DNA of 64,000 nt, taken from positions 92,342-156,341 of the forward strand of contig CAOJBY010000005.1 of the NCBI GenBank assembly GCA_948330435.1. Direction: 5' to 3'. Positions within the stretch are counted from its first letter, which is position 1. The number at the start of each line of letters is the position of its first letter. Of this stretch, positions 8,531-17,234 are shown piece by piece. A program made the position numbers and the translations under genes. Below the pieces are notes generated by a model. That model saw nothing but the letters and a program-made list of their open reading frames with translations, searched no databases and had not been told where the DNA came from. Origin of the DNA: an uncultured Lachnoclostridium sp. (GTDB lineage: Bacteria; Bacillota; Clostridia; Lachnospirales; Lachnospiraceae).

Positions 8531-8534
8531 CAAT
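8506..8534 (+). promoter_or_regulatory. Sigma-A promoter of nrdD
   Basis: TTGACA (8506-8511), 17-base spacer, TACAAT (8529-8534). It is about 50 bp before the nrdD ATG. Confidence 0.85.
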
Positions 8535-8585
8535 AAGTTTCGTCACTATCTATTACAATACAAATCGGAAATTGAGGGAAGTTTT

Positions 8586-10763
8586 ATGAAAATTATTAAG
8601 AGAAGCGGCACCGAGGTTGATTTCGATCCTCAAAAAATCATCATTGCCGTAGCTAAAGCAAATGAAAAGGTTGTTCCCAGTGCCCGGATGACCTCTCTTC
8701 AGATCAGACGAATCGCCGAGGACGTACAGATTGCCGCTCAGAATATGAATCGCTCCTTAAGTGTCGAGGAGATTCAGGATATTGTTGAAGATCAGATTAT
8801 GAATCAGCGGGCTTTCGATGTAGCCAGACGTTACATCACCTACCGCTATAAGAGAGCCATGGTTCGTAAGTCCAACACCACCGATGAGCAGATCCTAAGT
8901 CTCATTGAGTGCAACAACGAAGAAGTAAAGCAGGAGAACTCCAACAAGAATCCCACGGTCAACAGTGTACAGCGCGACTATATGGCCGGTGAGGTAAGCA
9001 AGGATATTACCAAACGTTTTCTTCTTCCCACAGAGATTGTGTCAGCTCATGATCAGGGATTGATTCATTTTCACGATGCAGACTATTTTGCCCAGCATAT
9101 GCACAACTGTGATCTGGTGAATCTGGAGGACATGCTTCAGAATGGAACCGTCATCAGCGGCACGATGATCGAGAAGCCCCACAGCTTCTCCACCGCCTGC
9201 AATATTGCCACCCAGATCATTGCCCAGGTGGCCTCCTGCCAGTATGGCGGACAGAGCATTTCTCTTACGCATCTGGCTCCCTTTGTAGACATCAGCCGGA
9301 AGAAGATTCGCAGGCAGGTAGCTGACGAACTCCATTCCATTCACGAGGCCGTAACGGAAGAGGAGATCAACACCATCACAGAAAAACGCCTTCATGAGGA
9401 GGTGAGAAATGGTGTGCAGATGATCCAGTATCAGGTCGTTACTTTGATGACCACCAATGGACAGGCTCCTTTTGTAACTGTCTTTATGTATCTCAACGAG
9501 GCAAAGAATGAACAGGAGAAAAATGATCTTGCTCTGATTATTGAAGAAACCCTCCGTCAGCGCTACGAGGGTGTAAAAAACGAAAAGGGAATCTGGATCA
9601 CCCCTGCCTTTCCCAAACTCATTTATGTGCTGGAGGAGGATAACATCCACGAGGACAGCAAATACTACTACCTGACCAAGCTGGCAGCCAAGTGTACGGC
9701 CAAACGTCTGGTACCGGATTATATTTCTGAAAAAATTATGCTTCAGAACAAGATTGACAAGAACGGCGAAGGCCACTGTTATACCTGTATGGGCTGCCGC
9801 AGCTTCCTGACTCCCTATGTGGATGAAGATGGAAATCCAAAGTATTACGGCCGTTTCAATCAGGGTGTTGTTACCGTCAATCTGGTAGACATTGGTCTCT
9901 CTGCAGATGGAGATATAGAACGATTCTGGGAGATCTTTGACGATCGCATGGAGCTTTGCCATAGAGCCCTCCAGTGTCGTCATGAGCGTCTCACCGGAAC
10001 CCTTTCCGACGCTGCCCCTATTCTCTGGCAGCATGGAGCTCTACTTCGTCTGAATAAGGGTGAGACCATTGACAAATACCTCCACAACGGATATTCTACC
10101 CTTTCTCTGGGCTATGCCGGCCTCTGGGAGTGCGTCTACAGTCTGAACGGCAAGAAGCTTACGGAAGCCGAGGGAGAAGCATTGGGCCTTGAGATTATGC
10201 GGAAATTAAACGAATATACGGCCAAGTGGAAAGCTGCCGAGCAGATTGACTACTCTCTCTATGGTACACCTCTGGAGAGCACCACCTACAAGTTTGCAAA
10301 ATGTCTCCAGAAGCGTTTCGGCATTGTAAAGAATGTAACGGACAAGAGCTATATCACCAACAGCTATCATGTTCATGTAACGGAAAATATTGATGCTTTT
10401 GAGAAGCTGGCTCTGGAAGCCAAGTTCCAGGCACTCTCACCCGGAGGGGCAATCTCCTATGTAGAGGTTCCCAATATGCAGAATAATCTGGATGCCGTCC
10501 TCTCTGTTATGCGTTTTATCTATGATAACATTATGTATGCAGAGTTGAATACCAAGAGTGATTACTGCCAGGTCTGCGGCTATGACGGGGAGATCGAGAT
10601 CCAGGAGGATGATCATGGAAAACTCATCTGGAAATGTCCCAACTGCGGTAATACAGACCAGAATAAGATGAACGTGGCCCGGCGTACCTGCGGCTACATC
10701 GGAACTCAATTCTGGAACCAGGGGCGAACCCAGGAGATTAAAGAACGGGTGCTTCACCTGTAA
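8586..10763 (+). CDS. nrdD: Anaerobic ribonucleoside-triphosphate reductase, class III
   Basis: A 725-residue oxygen-sensitive glycyl-radical enzyme that reduces NTPs to dNTPs. Residues 1-95 are an ATP-cone (MKIIKRSGTEVDFDPQKI), the allosteric activity site. The central barrel includes HNCDLVNLEDML and YTCMGCRSF. Near the C-terminus are four zinc cysteines (CQVCGYDG and CPNCGN) and the glycyl-radical loop RRTCGYIG with the radical expected at Gly703. The activase nrdG follows 74 bp downstream. GGGAAG precedes the ATG. Confidence 0.98.
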   Translation: MKIIKRSGTEVDFDPQKIIIAVAKANEKVVPSARMTSLQIRRIAEDVQIAAQNMNRSLSVEEIQDIVEDQIMNQRAFDVARRYITYRYKRAMVRKSNTTDEQILSLIECNNEEVKQENSNKNPTVNSVQRDYMAGEVSKDITKRFLLPTEIVSAHDQGLIHFHDADYFAQHMHNCDLVNLEDMLQNGTVISGTMIEKPHSFSTACNIATQIIAQVASCQYGGQSISLTHLAPFVDISRKKIRRQVADELHSIHEAVTEEEINTITEKRLHEEVRNGVQMIQYQVVTLMTTNGQAPFVTVFMYLNEAKNEQEKNDLALIIEETLRQRYEGVKNEKGIWITPAFPKLIYVLEEDNIHEDSKYYYLTKLAAKCTAKRLVPDYISEKIMLQNKIDKNGEGHCYTCMGCRSFLTPYVDEDGNPKYYGRFNQGVVTVNLVDIGLSADGDIERFWEIFDDRMELCHRALQCRHERLTGTLSDAAPILWQHGALLRLNKGETIDKYLHNGYSTLSLGYAGLWECVYSLNGKKLTEAEGEALGLEIMRKLNEYTAKWKAAEQIDYSLYGTPLESTTYKFAKCLQKRFGIVKNVTDKSYITNSYHVHVTENIDAFEKLALEAKFQALSPGGAISYVEVPNMQNNLDAVLSVMRFIYDNIMYAELNTKSDYCQVCGYDGEIEIQEDDHGKLIWKCPNCGNTDQNKMNVARRTCGYIGTQFWNQGRTQEIKERVLHL

Positions 10764-10782
10764 CTTTTAACAAGTACCAGGG

Positions 10783-10817
10783 CTGTCGCAGGAGTTCTTC
10801 CTGCGGCAGTTCTTTTT
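10783..10817 (+). terminator. Hairpin with T-run between nrdD and nrdG
   Basis: An 11-bp stem (CTGTCGCAGGA / TCCTGCGGCAG, one G-T pair) is followed by TTCTTTTT. It lies between two genes expected to be co-transcribed, so it may be a partial terminator that lowers the activase relative to the reductase. Confidence 0.7.
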
Positions 10818-10837
10818 GAACGCAAAGGAAACCTGCC

Positions 10838-11401
10838 ATGAATTATGCTGTTATCAAAAAAAATGATATTGCCAATGGTCCCGGTGTACGGATCTCTCTC
10901 TTCGTCAGCGGCTGCCGCCATCACTGCAAAAACTGCTTTAACCAGGAGGCCTGGGATTTTTCCTACGGTGCTCCTTTTACAGATGAGACCATAGAGGAGA
11001 TTCTTTTCGCCCTGGCTCCCGATTATGTGGCAGGCCTTTCTCTCCTTGGGGGTGAACCCTTTGAGCCGGAGAATCAGAAGGATCTGCTTAAACTGGTGCG
11101 TCTGACACGACAACACTTTCCAAAAAAGACAATCTGGTGCTATACGGGATTTTCTCTGGAAAAAGATCTCTTACCCGGACATGTGGGAGCCCCTGACATT
11201 TCTCATGAACTACTTTCCTGTCTGGATGTACTCGTAGACGGAAAATTTATAGAAGCTTTAAAGGATCCGGGACTTTTGTTCCGTGGTTCCTCCAATCAGC
11301 ATATTATAGATGTTCCCAAGTCCCTGGAAGCAGGCCATATGGTGCTTCTGGAAGGCAATTGGCATCGTACAATGGGCAACGGAAATATTGATGAGGCATA
11401 G
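10838..11401 (+). CDS. nrdG: Anaerobic ribonucleotide reductase activating protein (radical SAM)
   Basis: A 187-residue radical SAM enzyme that generates the glycyl radical on NrdD. The 4Fe-4S motif CRHHCKNC (Cys26, Cys30, Cys33) and the GGEPFEPEN motif are present, and the N-terminus MNYAVIKKNDIANGPGVR is typical. Length is normal for the family. AAAGGAAACC precedes the ATG. Confidence 0.97.
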   Translation: MNYAVIKKNDIANGPGVRISLFVSGCRHHCKNCFNQEAWDFSYGAPFTDETIEEILFALAPDYVAGLSLLGGEPFEPENQKDLLKLVRLTRQHFPKKTIWCYTGFSLEKDLLPGHVGAPDISHELLSCLDVLVDGKFIEALKDPGLLFRGSSNQHIIDVPKSLEAGHMVLLEGNWHRTMGNGNIDEA

Positions 11402-11425
11402 ATTAACATATGAGGAGTAACTTGA

Positions 11426-12145
11426 ATGAAAAATAATAACAAAAACTGGTTTTTAAAAGGGGTGCGAGACGGAATCCCAATTTCTCTGGGATATCTGGCT
11501 GTATCCTTTACCCTTGGAATCGCTGCCAAGAATGCCGGCTTTACCCCTTTTCAGGCTATGATTACCAGTCTGACCAACAATGCTTCCGCCGGACAATTCG
11601 CCGGCTTCACACTGATTGCCGCAGGTGCCGGATATCTGGAACTGGCTGTTATGGAACTGGTGGCCAATGCCCGGTATCTTCTTATGTCCTGTGCCATGAG
11701 CCAAAAATTGGATCCGGGAACCTCTATCTTTCATCGGCTTTTAATCAGTTTTGATGTGACGGATGAAATCTTTGGGGTCTCCATGAGTGTTCCCGGAAAG
11801 CTGAATCCTTTCTATACTTATGGACTGATCGCCATTGCCGCCCCAGGCTGGGCCTCAGGTACTTACCTTGGAGTTCTTATGGGCAATCTACTGCCTGTCA
11901 ATGTGGTACGGGCCTTAAGCGTGGGGCTTTATGGCATGTTTCTCGCCGTGATAATTCCTCCGGCAAGGAAGAGCCGGATTCTGGCTGTAACAATTCTTGT
12001 TTCCATGGCCGCAAGCTTCACTTTTACAAAGCTTCCTCTCATATCCACTCTGTCTACCGGTACACGAACCATTTTGTTAACAGTACTGATTGCCGGAGGT
12101 GCTGCGGCCTTATTTCCTGTAAAAGAGGAGGAACAGACATCATGA
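11426..12145 (+). CDS. azlC: AzlC family branched-chain amino acid exporter, large subunit
   Basis: A 239-residue integral membrane protein starting with a short polar stretch and then GIPISLGYLAVSFTLGIAAK. Several hydrophobic segments span the protein, with the conserved TSLTNNASAGQFAGF motif near residues 48-63 and a following ELVANARYLLM block. With AzlD it exports branched-chain amino acids and some analogues in other Firmicutes. Its stop overlaps the azlD start by 4 bp. Confidence 0.92.
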   Translation: MKNNNKNWFLKGVRDGIPISLGYLAVSFTLGIAAKNAGFTPFQAMITSLTNNASAGQFAGFTLIAAGAGYLELAVMELVANARYLLMSCAMSQKLDPGTSIFHRLLISFDVTDEIFGVSMSVPGKLNPFYTYGLIAIAAPGWASGTYLGVLMGNLLPVNVVRALSVGLYGMFLAVIIPPARKSRILAVTILVSMAASFTFTKLPLISTLSTGTRTILLTVLIAGGAAALFPVKEEEQTS

Positions 12146-12450
12146 TACATAATGTTTATCTCTATATCCTGGTGATGGCTGCCGTCACTTATACCATTCG
12201 GATGCTGCCACTGGTTCTTATAAGAAAAGAAATTAAAAATTGTTTTATTCGTTCCTTTCTTTATTATGTACCCTATGTGACTCTTGCCGTAATGACCTTT
12301 CCGGCCATTTTATCCGAAACCGGAAGTATCTGGTCCGCCTGGGCTGCTTTAATTACCGGAATTGTTCTGGCCTGGAAAGGTAAGAGTCTCTTGCAGGTTT
12401 CGGTTTGTGCCTGCCTGATGGTGTTTGTGCTGGAATTGTTTTTGGTATAA
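12142..12450 (+). CDS. azlD: AzlD family branched-chain amino acid exporter, small subunit
   Basis: A 102-residue membrane protein with about four hydrophobic segments and the family marker TYTIRMLPLVLIRK near the N-terminus, plus FIRSFLYYVPYVTLAVMTFP. It is the partner of AzlC and translationally coupled to it by ATG/TGA overlap. It ends 17 bp from the convergent chemoreceptor gene. Confidence 0.92.
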   Translation: MIHNVYLYILVMAAVTYTIRMLPLVLIRKEIKNCFIRSFLYYVPYVTLAVMTFPAILSETGSIWSAWAALITGIVLAWKGKSLLQVSVCACLMVFVLELFLV

Positions 12451-12467
12451 GACTCAGAACGTATTAC

Positions 12468-14165
12468 CTAAAAACCCTTTTTCAGCTTAAACCTTCCCAC
12501 AAGACTCTTCATAAGCTGTGACTGGCCGGACAGTTCTTCGCTGGCAGCCGCACTCTCTTCTGCAGTTGCCGAGTTTGTCTGTACAACACTGGAAATCTGG
12601 TCGATTCCCATGGTAATCTGAGAGATTGCTTCAGCCTGATTGCTGCTGGCCTCTGAAATCTGTCCGATAATGCCTGTCATTTTGTTTACGCCATTTACTG
12701 CCTGGATCAGAGACTGAGCCGTCTCATCCACAATCTGTGTCCCATTCTCTACTGCCTTTAATGAATTTTCAATCAATACGGAAGTGTTCTTAGAGGCCTC
12801 TGCACTTTTGCTTGCCAGATTACGGACTTCATCGGCTACCACTGCAAATCCTTTTCCGGCAACGCCTGCCCGGGCAGCTTCCACGGCAGCATTAAGGGCA
12901 AGAATGTTGGTCTGGAAAGCAATGTCCTCAATGGTCTTAATGATTTTGCCGATTTCATTGGAGCAATTACTGATATCATCCATTGCCTGTATCATCTGCT
13001 GCATTTTTTCGTTGCTCACGTTCATTTCCGTGCTGACACTGCCTGCCATTGCATTTGCCTGTCGTGCATTATCCGCATTCTGATTCACCTTATTGGAGAT
13101 CTCATTAATGGAGGCAGCAAGTTCCTGCACGGAACTTGCCTGCTCGGTTGCTCCCTGGGAGAGGGCCTGGGCACCGCTGGATACCTGTTCCGATCCGCTT
13201 GCAACCTGAGAAGAGCTTTGGCTGATTTGCAGCATTGTATCGTTGAGTTTTTCCGCAATTCCCCGGAAAGAAATGAGCAGCGGATAGAAGCCTCCTGTAT
13301 ATTCCTCTTCACAGACAGAATCTACCGTAAAATCTCCGGCAGCCATTTTAGCAAGGAATTTATTTTCATCATCAATGATAACCTGAAGCTTACGGATTAG
13401 TCTGCGTACCTGCTCTGCAAGAACACCCAGTTCGTCCTTAGAAGTATAGGAAATCTCCACATCCAAATCACCTTCCGCCATCTTGATTGCGGCATTCTCG
13501 ATTTCGGAAATCGGAATCTTAATCAGGCGTATAATTACAAATGAAAAGAAGACTCCCACAAGGATGATAGCAATGATAATTACTGTCATAATGAGAATTG
13601 CAGTTCTGTAAAGGGTAAAGCTTTCCTCTGTTGCGGCATCGCTTCCTTCTGTATTGTAGGTGACAATCTCCTGAAAGGCACTGTTTAAAGAATTATAAAG
13701 TTCTACACATTCACCCTCCAGGATGGCACGTGCATCCTCCTTGCGGCCCTGTCCGGCTAATGTGATCATTTCTTCGTCCGCTTCCCTGTATTGTGTCCAC
13801 AGGTTCCTTGCATTCTCATAGAAACCTCTCTCTTCTTCGTCAATTAATTCCTTATATGTAGCTAAGAGGGTTTCCATATCTTCTTTTTCCTTTTGGAGGT
13901 ACTGAAGGCTGGACGCTTCTACGTCATCGGAAATTGCGGTAAGATACCCCAATTCATTCAGACGGATGTTGGAAAGGGTATTGGTCAGGTCCCTTGCCGT
14001 ATCAATACTTGGAAGCCAGCTGGTTGAAATATCATCTGTCATATCGTTCATCCGGCCCATAAGAGAAAATGACATACCGCTGATAATAAGCATGCCTATC
14101 AAAGCAACTCCTATAAGGATATAAAGCTTTAATCGGATTTTTAAATTGCGAATGTAATTAATCAT
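12468..14165 (-). CDS. Methyl-accepting chemotaxis protein
   Basis: A 565-residue chemoreceptor. It has a TM helix at about 13-33, a periplasm-type four-helix-bundle sensor (about 35-185), a second TM at about 187-210, a HAMP linker (about 210-265) and a long cytoplasmic signalling coiled coil. The hairpin tip carries the conserved AFQTNILALNAAVEAARAG stretch that contacts CheA and CheW. It ends VGRFKLKKGF without the NWETF-type tether. The ligand is unknown. Together with flagellin it shows a motile cell. Confidence 0.96.
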   Translation of the reverse strand: MINYIRNLKIRLKLYILIGVALIGMLIISGMSFSLMGRMNDMTDDISTSWLPSIDTARDLTNTLSNIRLNELGYLTAISDDVEASSLQYLQKEKEDMETLLATYKELIDEEERGFYENARNLWTQYREADEEMITLAGQGRKEDARAILEGECVELYNSLNSAFQEIVTYNTEGSDAATEESFTLYRTAILIMTVIIIAIILVGVFFSFVIIRLIKIPISEIENAAIKMAEGDLDVEISYTSKDELGVLAEQVRRLIRKLQVIIDDENKFLAKMAAGDFTVDSVCEEEYTGGFYPLLISFRGIAEKLNDTMLQISQSSSQVASGSEQVSSGAQALSQGATEQASSVQELAASINEISNKVNQNADNARQANAMAGSVSTEMNVSNEKMQQMIQAMDDISNCSNEIGKIIKTIEDIAFQTNILALNAAVEAARAGVAGKGFAVVADEVRNLASKSAEASKNTSVLIENSLKAVENGTQIVDETAQSLIQAVNGVNKMTGIIGQISEASSNQAEAISQITMGIDQISSVVQTNSATAEESAAASEELSGQSQLMKSLVGRFKLKKGF

Positions 14166-14203
14166 GTCTCCAGTCTCCTTTTTTCACACAGCTTTTTTAA
14201 AAT

Positions 14204-14211
14204 ATATCGGC
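14204..14211 (-). promoter_or_regulatory. Sigma-D (flagellar) type -10 element of the chemoreceptor
   Basis: On the minus strand GCCGATAT is a perfect SigD/sigma-28 -10 about 40 bp before the start codon. A TAAA lies 12 bases upstream, shorter than the usual 15, so the -35 is uncertain. Confidence 0.6.
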
Positions 14212-14315
14212 ACATATTCCTGATTTAATAAGATAAATTGAAAAACAATAAAAGAATGATAGTGGGAAACAAAATACTTATTGGTACAGCGGTAATCCTT
14301 TTGTGCTGCTAACCC

Positions 14316-14363
14316 AAAAACAGCCCATTCAAAGGCAATAAAACCTCTGAATAGGCTGTTTTC
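14316..14363 (-). terminator. Terminator after ppdK
   Basis: A 20-bp imperfect stem (AAACAGCC and matching GGCTGTTT at the ends) with an 8-base loop and a following T-run on the minus strand, about 40 bp after the ppdK stop. Confidence 0.85.
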
Positions 14364-14401
14364 AACAGTCTTTCTACACTTTCAAGCTATTGAACACTTG
14401 T

Positions 14402-17026
14402 TCACTTACCTGCGGTGATCGCCGCCTGTGCTGCCGCCAACCGTGCAATCGGTACACGGAACGGTGAACAGCTTACATAACTTAAGCCCGCCTTATGGCA
14501 GAACTCGATAGATGAGGGATCTCCGCCGTGCTCTCCGCAGATACCAAGCTTGATATCCGGTCTGGTGGCTCGTCCTTCCTCAACTGCCATCTTCACCAGC
14601 TTACCAACGCCATTCTGATCCAGTCTTGCAAACGGATCAGACTCGTAAATCTTGGACTTATAGTAGGAATCCAGGAACTTACCTGCATCATCACGGGAGA
14701 AACCGAATGTCATCTGAGTCAGGTCATTGGTACCAAAGGAGAAGAACTCAGCCTCCTCAGCAATCTCACCTGCCAGCAGTGCCGCACGGGGAATCTCGAT
14801 CATGGTTCCGATATGATACTGAATATCCGAATTCTTCTCTTTCTTCACCCGTTCTGCAATCTTAACAACCATTTCTTTTACGAACTTCAGCTCTTTCTTA
14901 TCACCAATCAGAGGAATCATGATCTCCGGAATGATATCATAGCCCTTCTCTTCCTTTACTTCAATAGCGGCTTCCATAACCGCACGGGTCTGCATTCTTG
15001 CAATCTCAGGATAGGTAACAGCCAGACGACAGCCGCGGTGCCCCATCATAGGATTGAACTCACGGAGCTCTTCGCACCTTGCCTCAACCTCTTCCACTGT
15101 CATATGCATATCCTTTGCCAAAGCCTTAATATCCTCCGGATCGGTGGGTACAAACTCATGGAGAGGCGGATCCAGATAACGAACCGTCATGGGCTTCCCT
15201 TCCAGAGCCTCATACATGGCCTTGAAATCGCTCTTCTGATAAGGAATCAACTCCCAGAGGGCTTCTTCTCTCATCTCCTCTGTCTCAGAGAGAATCATCT
15301 TCCGAATCTTCGGAATCCGCTCCGGCTCAAAGAACATATGCTCTGTACGACAAAGGCCGATTCCCTCTGCTCCAAGCTTGATGGCATTCTTCGTATCTGC
15401 AGGAGTATCAGCATTGGTGCGCACACCCAGGGTGCGGAACTCATCCGCCCAGGCCATAATACGGCCAAAGTTACCGCTTACAGACGCTTCAACAGTCTTA
15501 ATATCCCCAAGATAAATTTTACCGGTGGAACCATCCAGAGAAATATAATCTCCCTCTACAATATGATGTCCGCCCAGATCAAAGAACTTTGCTTCCTCAT
15601 CAATCTTAATCTCCCCGCAACCGGATACACAGGCAGTTCCCATACCACGGGCCACAACTGCTGCATGGCTTGTCATACCGCCCCGCACAGTCAAAATACC
15701 CTCTGCCGCATGCATTCCCTCGATATCCTCCGGAGAAGTCTCCAAACGTACCATGATAACACGTTCGCCTTTCTTCCGTGCATGCTTTGCATCCTCTGCG
15801 GTAAAGTATACCTTGCCTGCTGCTGCTCCCGGAGATGCAGGAAGTGCCTCTCCAATCACCTCGCCAGCCTTCAATGCGTCCGGATCAAAGGTGGGATGCA
15901 GAAGCTGATCCAGAGACTTGGCCTCAATACGAAGTACAGCTTCCTCCGGTGTAATCTTTCCTTCATCTACCAGATCGCATGCGATCTGAATCGCCGCCGG
16001 TGCCGTTCTCTTTCCATTCCTTGTCTGCAGGAAGTAAAGCTTGCCCTCCTGAATGGTAAACTCCATATCCTGCATATCACGATAATGGTTTTCCAGACGA
16101 CCCGCAATCTCCATGAACTGCTTAAAGCACTCCGGCAGATCCTCCTCCAGCTTTGTAATCGGCTGAGGTGTACGGATACCTGCTACAACATCCTCGCCCT
16201 GAGCATTAATCAGATATTCACCAAAGATACCCTTCTCGCCGGTAGCCGGATTTCTGGTAAATGCAACGCCGGTTCCGGAGGTGTCACCCATGTTACCGAA
16301 TACCATGGCCTGTACGTTAACCGCAGTTCCCCAATCTCCGGGAATATCATTCATACGACGGTATACAATCGCACGCTCATTATCCCAGGAACGGAATACC
16401 GCCTTTACAGCCTCCATAAGCTGTACCTTGGGATCCTGCGGGAATTCCTCTCCCATTTTCTCCTTATAGATAGCTTTGTATCTTGCAATAACCTCTTTCA
16501 AATCATCCGCAGTCAGATCTGTGTCAAACTTCGCACCCTTTGCTTCTTTGATCTCGTCCAGGATTCCCTCAAAGAAAGTCTTGCTCATCTCCATAACAAC
16601 ATCAGAGAACATCTGGATGAATCTGCGATAGGAATCATAAGCGAATCTGGGATTGCCTGTCTTCTTAGCGAAGCCCTCCACTGCTTCATCATTAAGGCCA
16701 AGGTTCAGAATCGTATCCATCATACCAGGCATGGAAGCCCTTGCACCGGAACGTACGGAAACCAAAAGAGGATCTTCCGTATCACCAAAGGTCTTGCCCT
16801 GAAGCTTCTCCAGCTCTGCAAGTGCGGTAAAGATCTGCTCCTTAATCTCATCTGAAATCCGCTTTCCATTGTTGTAATAATCGGTACATGCCTCTGTGGT
16901 AACGGTAAAGCCCTGGGGAATCGGAAGTCCTAAGCCTGTCATCTCAGCCAGGTTCGCACCTTTTCCACCCAGAAGGTTGCGCATCTCAGCATTGCCTTCC
17001 TTGAATAAATAAACCCATTTTGCCAT
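14402..17026 (-). CDS. ppdK: Pyruvate, phosphate dikinase
   Basis: An 874-residue full-length PPDK that interconverts PEP, AMP and PPi with pyruvate, ATP and Pi. Domains in order: ATP-grasp nucleotide-binding region (MAKWVYLFKEG start, LLGGKGANLAEM), phosphohistidine swivel domain with the catalytic His in GGMTSHAAVVARGMG, and a PEP/pyruvate barrel with the FGTNDLTQMTFGFSRDD loop and GICGEHGGDPSSIEFC near the end. The next gene upstream is PFP, also PPi-linked. Promoter and terminator are its own. Confidence 0.98.
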   Translation of the reverse strand: MAKWVYLFKEGNAEMRNLLGGKGANLAEMTGLGLPIPQGFTVTTEACTDYYNNGKRISDEIKEQIFTALAELEKLQGKTFGDTEDPLLVSVRSGARASMPGMMDTILNLGLNDEAVEGFAKKTGNPRFAYDSYRRFIQMFSDVVMEMSKTFFEGILDEIKEAKGAKFDTDLTADDLKEVIARYKAIYKEKMGEEFPQDPKVQLMEAVKAVFRSWDNERAIVYRRMNDIPGDWGTAVNVQAMVFGNMGDTSGTGVAFTRNPATGEKGIFGEYLINAQGEDVVAGIRTPQPITKLEEDLPECFKQFMEIAGRLENHYRDMQDMEFTIQEGKLYFLQTRNGKRTAPAAIQIACDLVDEGKITPEEAVLRIEAKSLDQLLHPTFDPDALKAGEVIGEALPASPGAAAGKVYFTAEDAKHARKKGERVIMVRLETSPEDIEGMHAAEGILTVRGGMTSHAAVVARGMGTACVSGCGEIKIDEEAKFFDLGGHHIVEGDYISLDGSTGKIYLGDIKTVEASVSGNFGRIMAWADEFRTLGVRTNADTPADTKNAIKLGAEGIGLCRTEHMFFEPERIPKIRKMILSETEEMREEALWELIPYQKSDFKAMYEALEGKPMTVRYLDPPLHEFVPTDPEDIKALAKDMHMTVEEVEARCEELREFNPMMGHRGCRLAVTYPEIARMQTRAVMEAAIEVKEEKGYDIIPEIMIPLIGDKKELKFVKEMVVKIAERVKKEKNSDIQYHIGTMIEIPRAALLAGEIAEEAEFFSFGTNDLTQMTFGFSRDDAGKFLDSYYKSKIYESDPFARLDQNGVGKLVKMAVEEGRATRPDIKLGICGEHGGDPSSIEFCHKAGLSYVSCSPFRVPIARLAAAQAAITAGK

Positions 17027-17127
17027 TTATCTGTTTCCTCCTGAATAATAGTTTCACCGGCACCCTCCGCATAAACGCAAAGCGGCGCCGGATATGTGGT
17101 CAACGACCCAACCCTGCGCACATAATT

Positions 17128-17155
17128 AGTGTAACATATATGTAAAAATTGTCAA
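17128..17155 (-). promoter_or_regulatory. Promoter of ppdK
   Basis: Minus strand TTGACA (17155-17150), 16-base spacer and TACACT (17133-17128) preceded by TGT, about 100 bp before the ppdK ATG. The long leader has no clear known RNA element. Confidence 0.7.
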
Positions 17156-17180
17156 GGCATTTTTAGCATATTTTAACAAT

Positions 17181-17208
17181 AAAATTGGGTGCTTTCGCAC
17201 CCAATTTT
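17181..17208 (-). terminator. Terminator after the PFP gene
   Basis: A perfect 12-bp stem AAAATTGGGTGC / GCACCCAATTTT with a 4-base loop, lying between PFP and ppdK. Confidence 0.85.
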
Positions 17209-17234
17209 GTTTATTTTTTAACATTTATTCCGGC

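Noticed and set aside
9042..10034. A 330-codon open frame on the minus strand
   Set aside because: Antisense shadow of nrdD, which is certain from its motifs.
14528..16855. A 775-codon open frame on the plus strand
   Set aside because: It is the antisense shadow of ppdK; the protein has no recognisable domain and is rich in Leu/His/Cys-type antisense bias.
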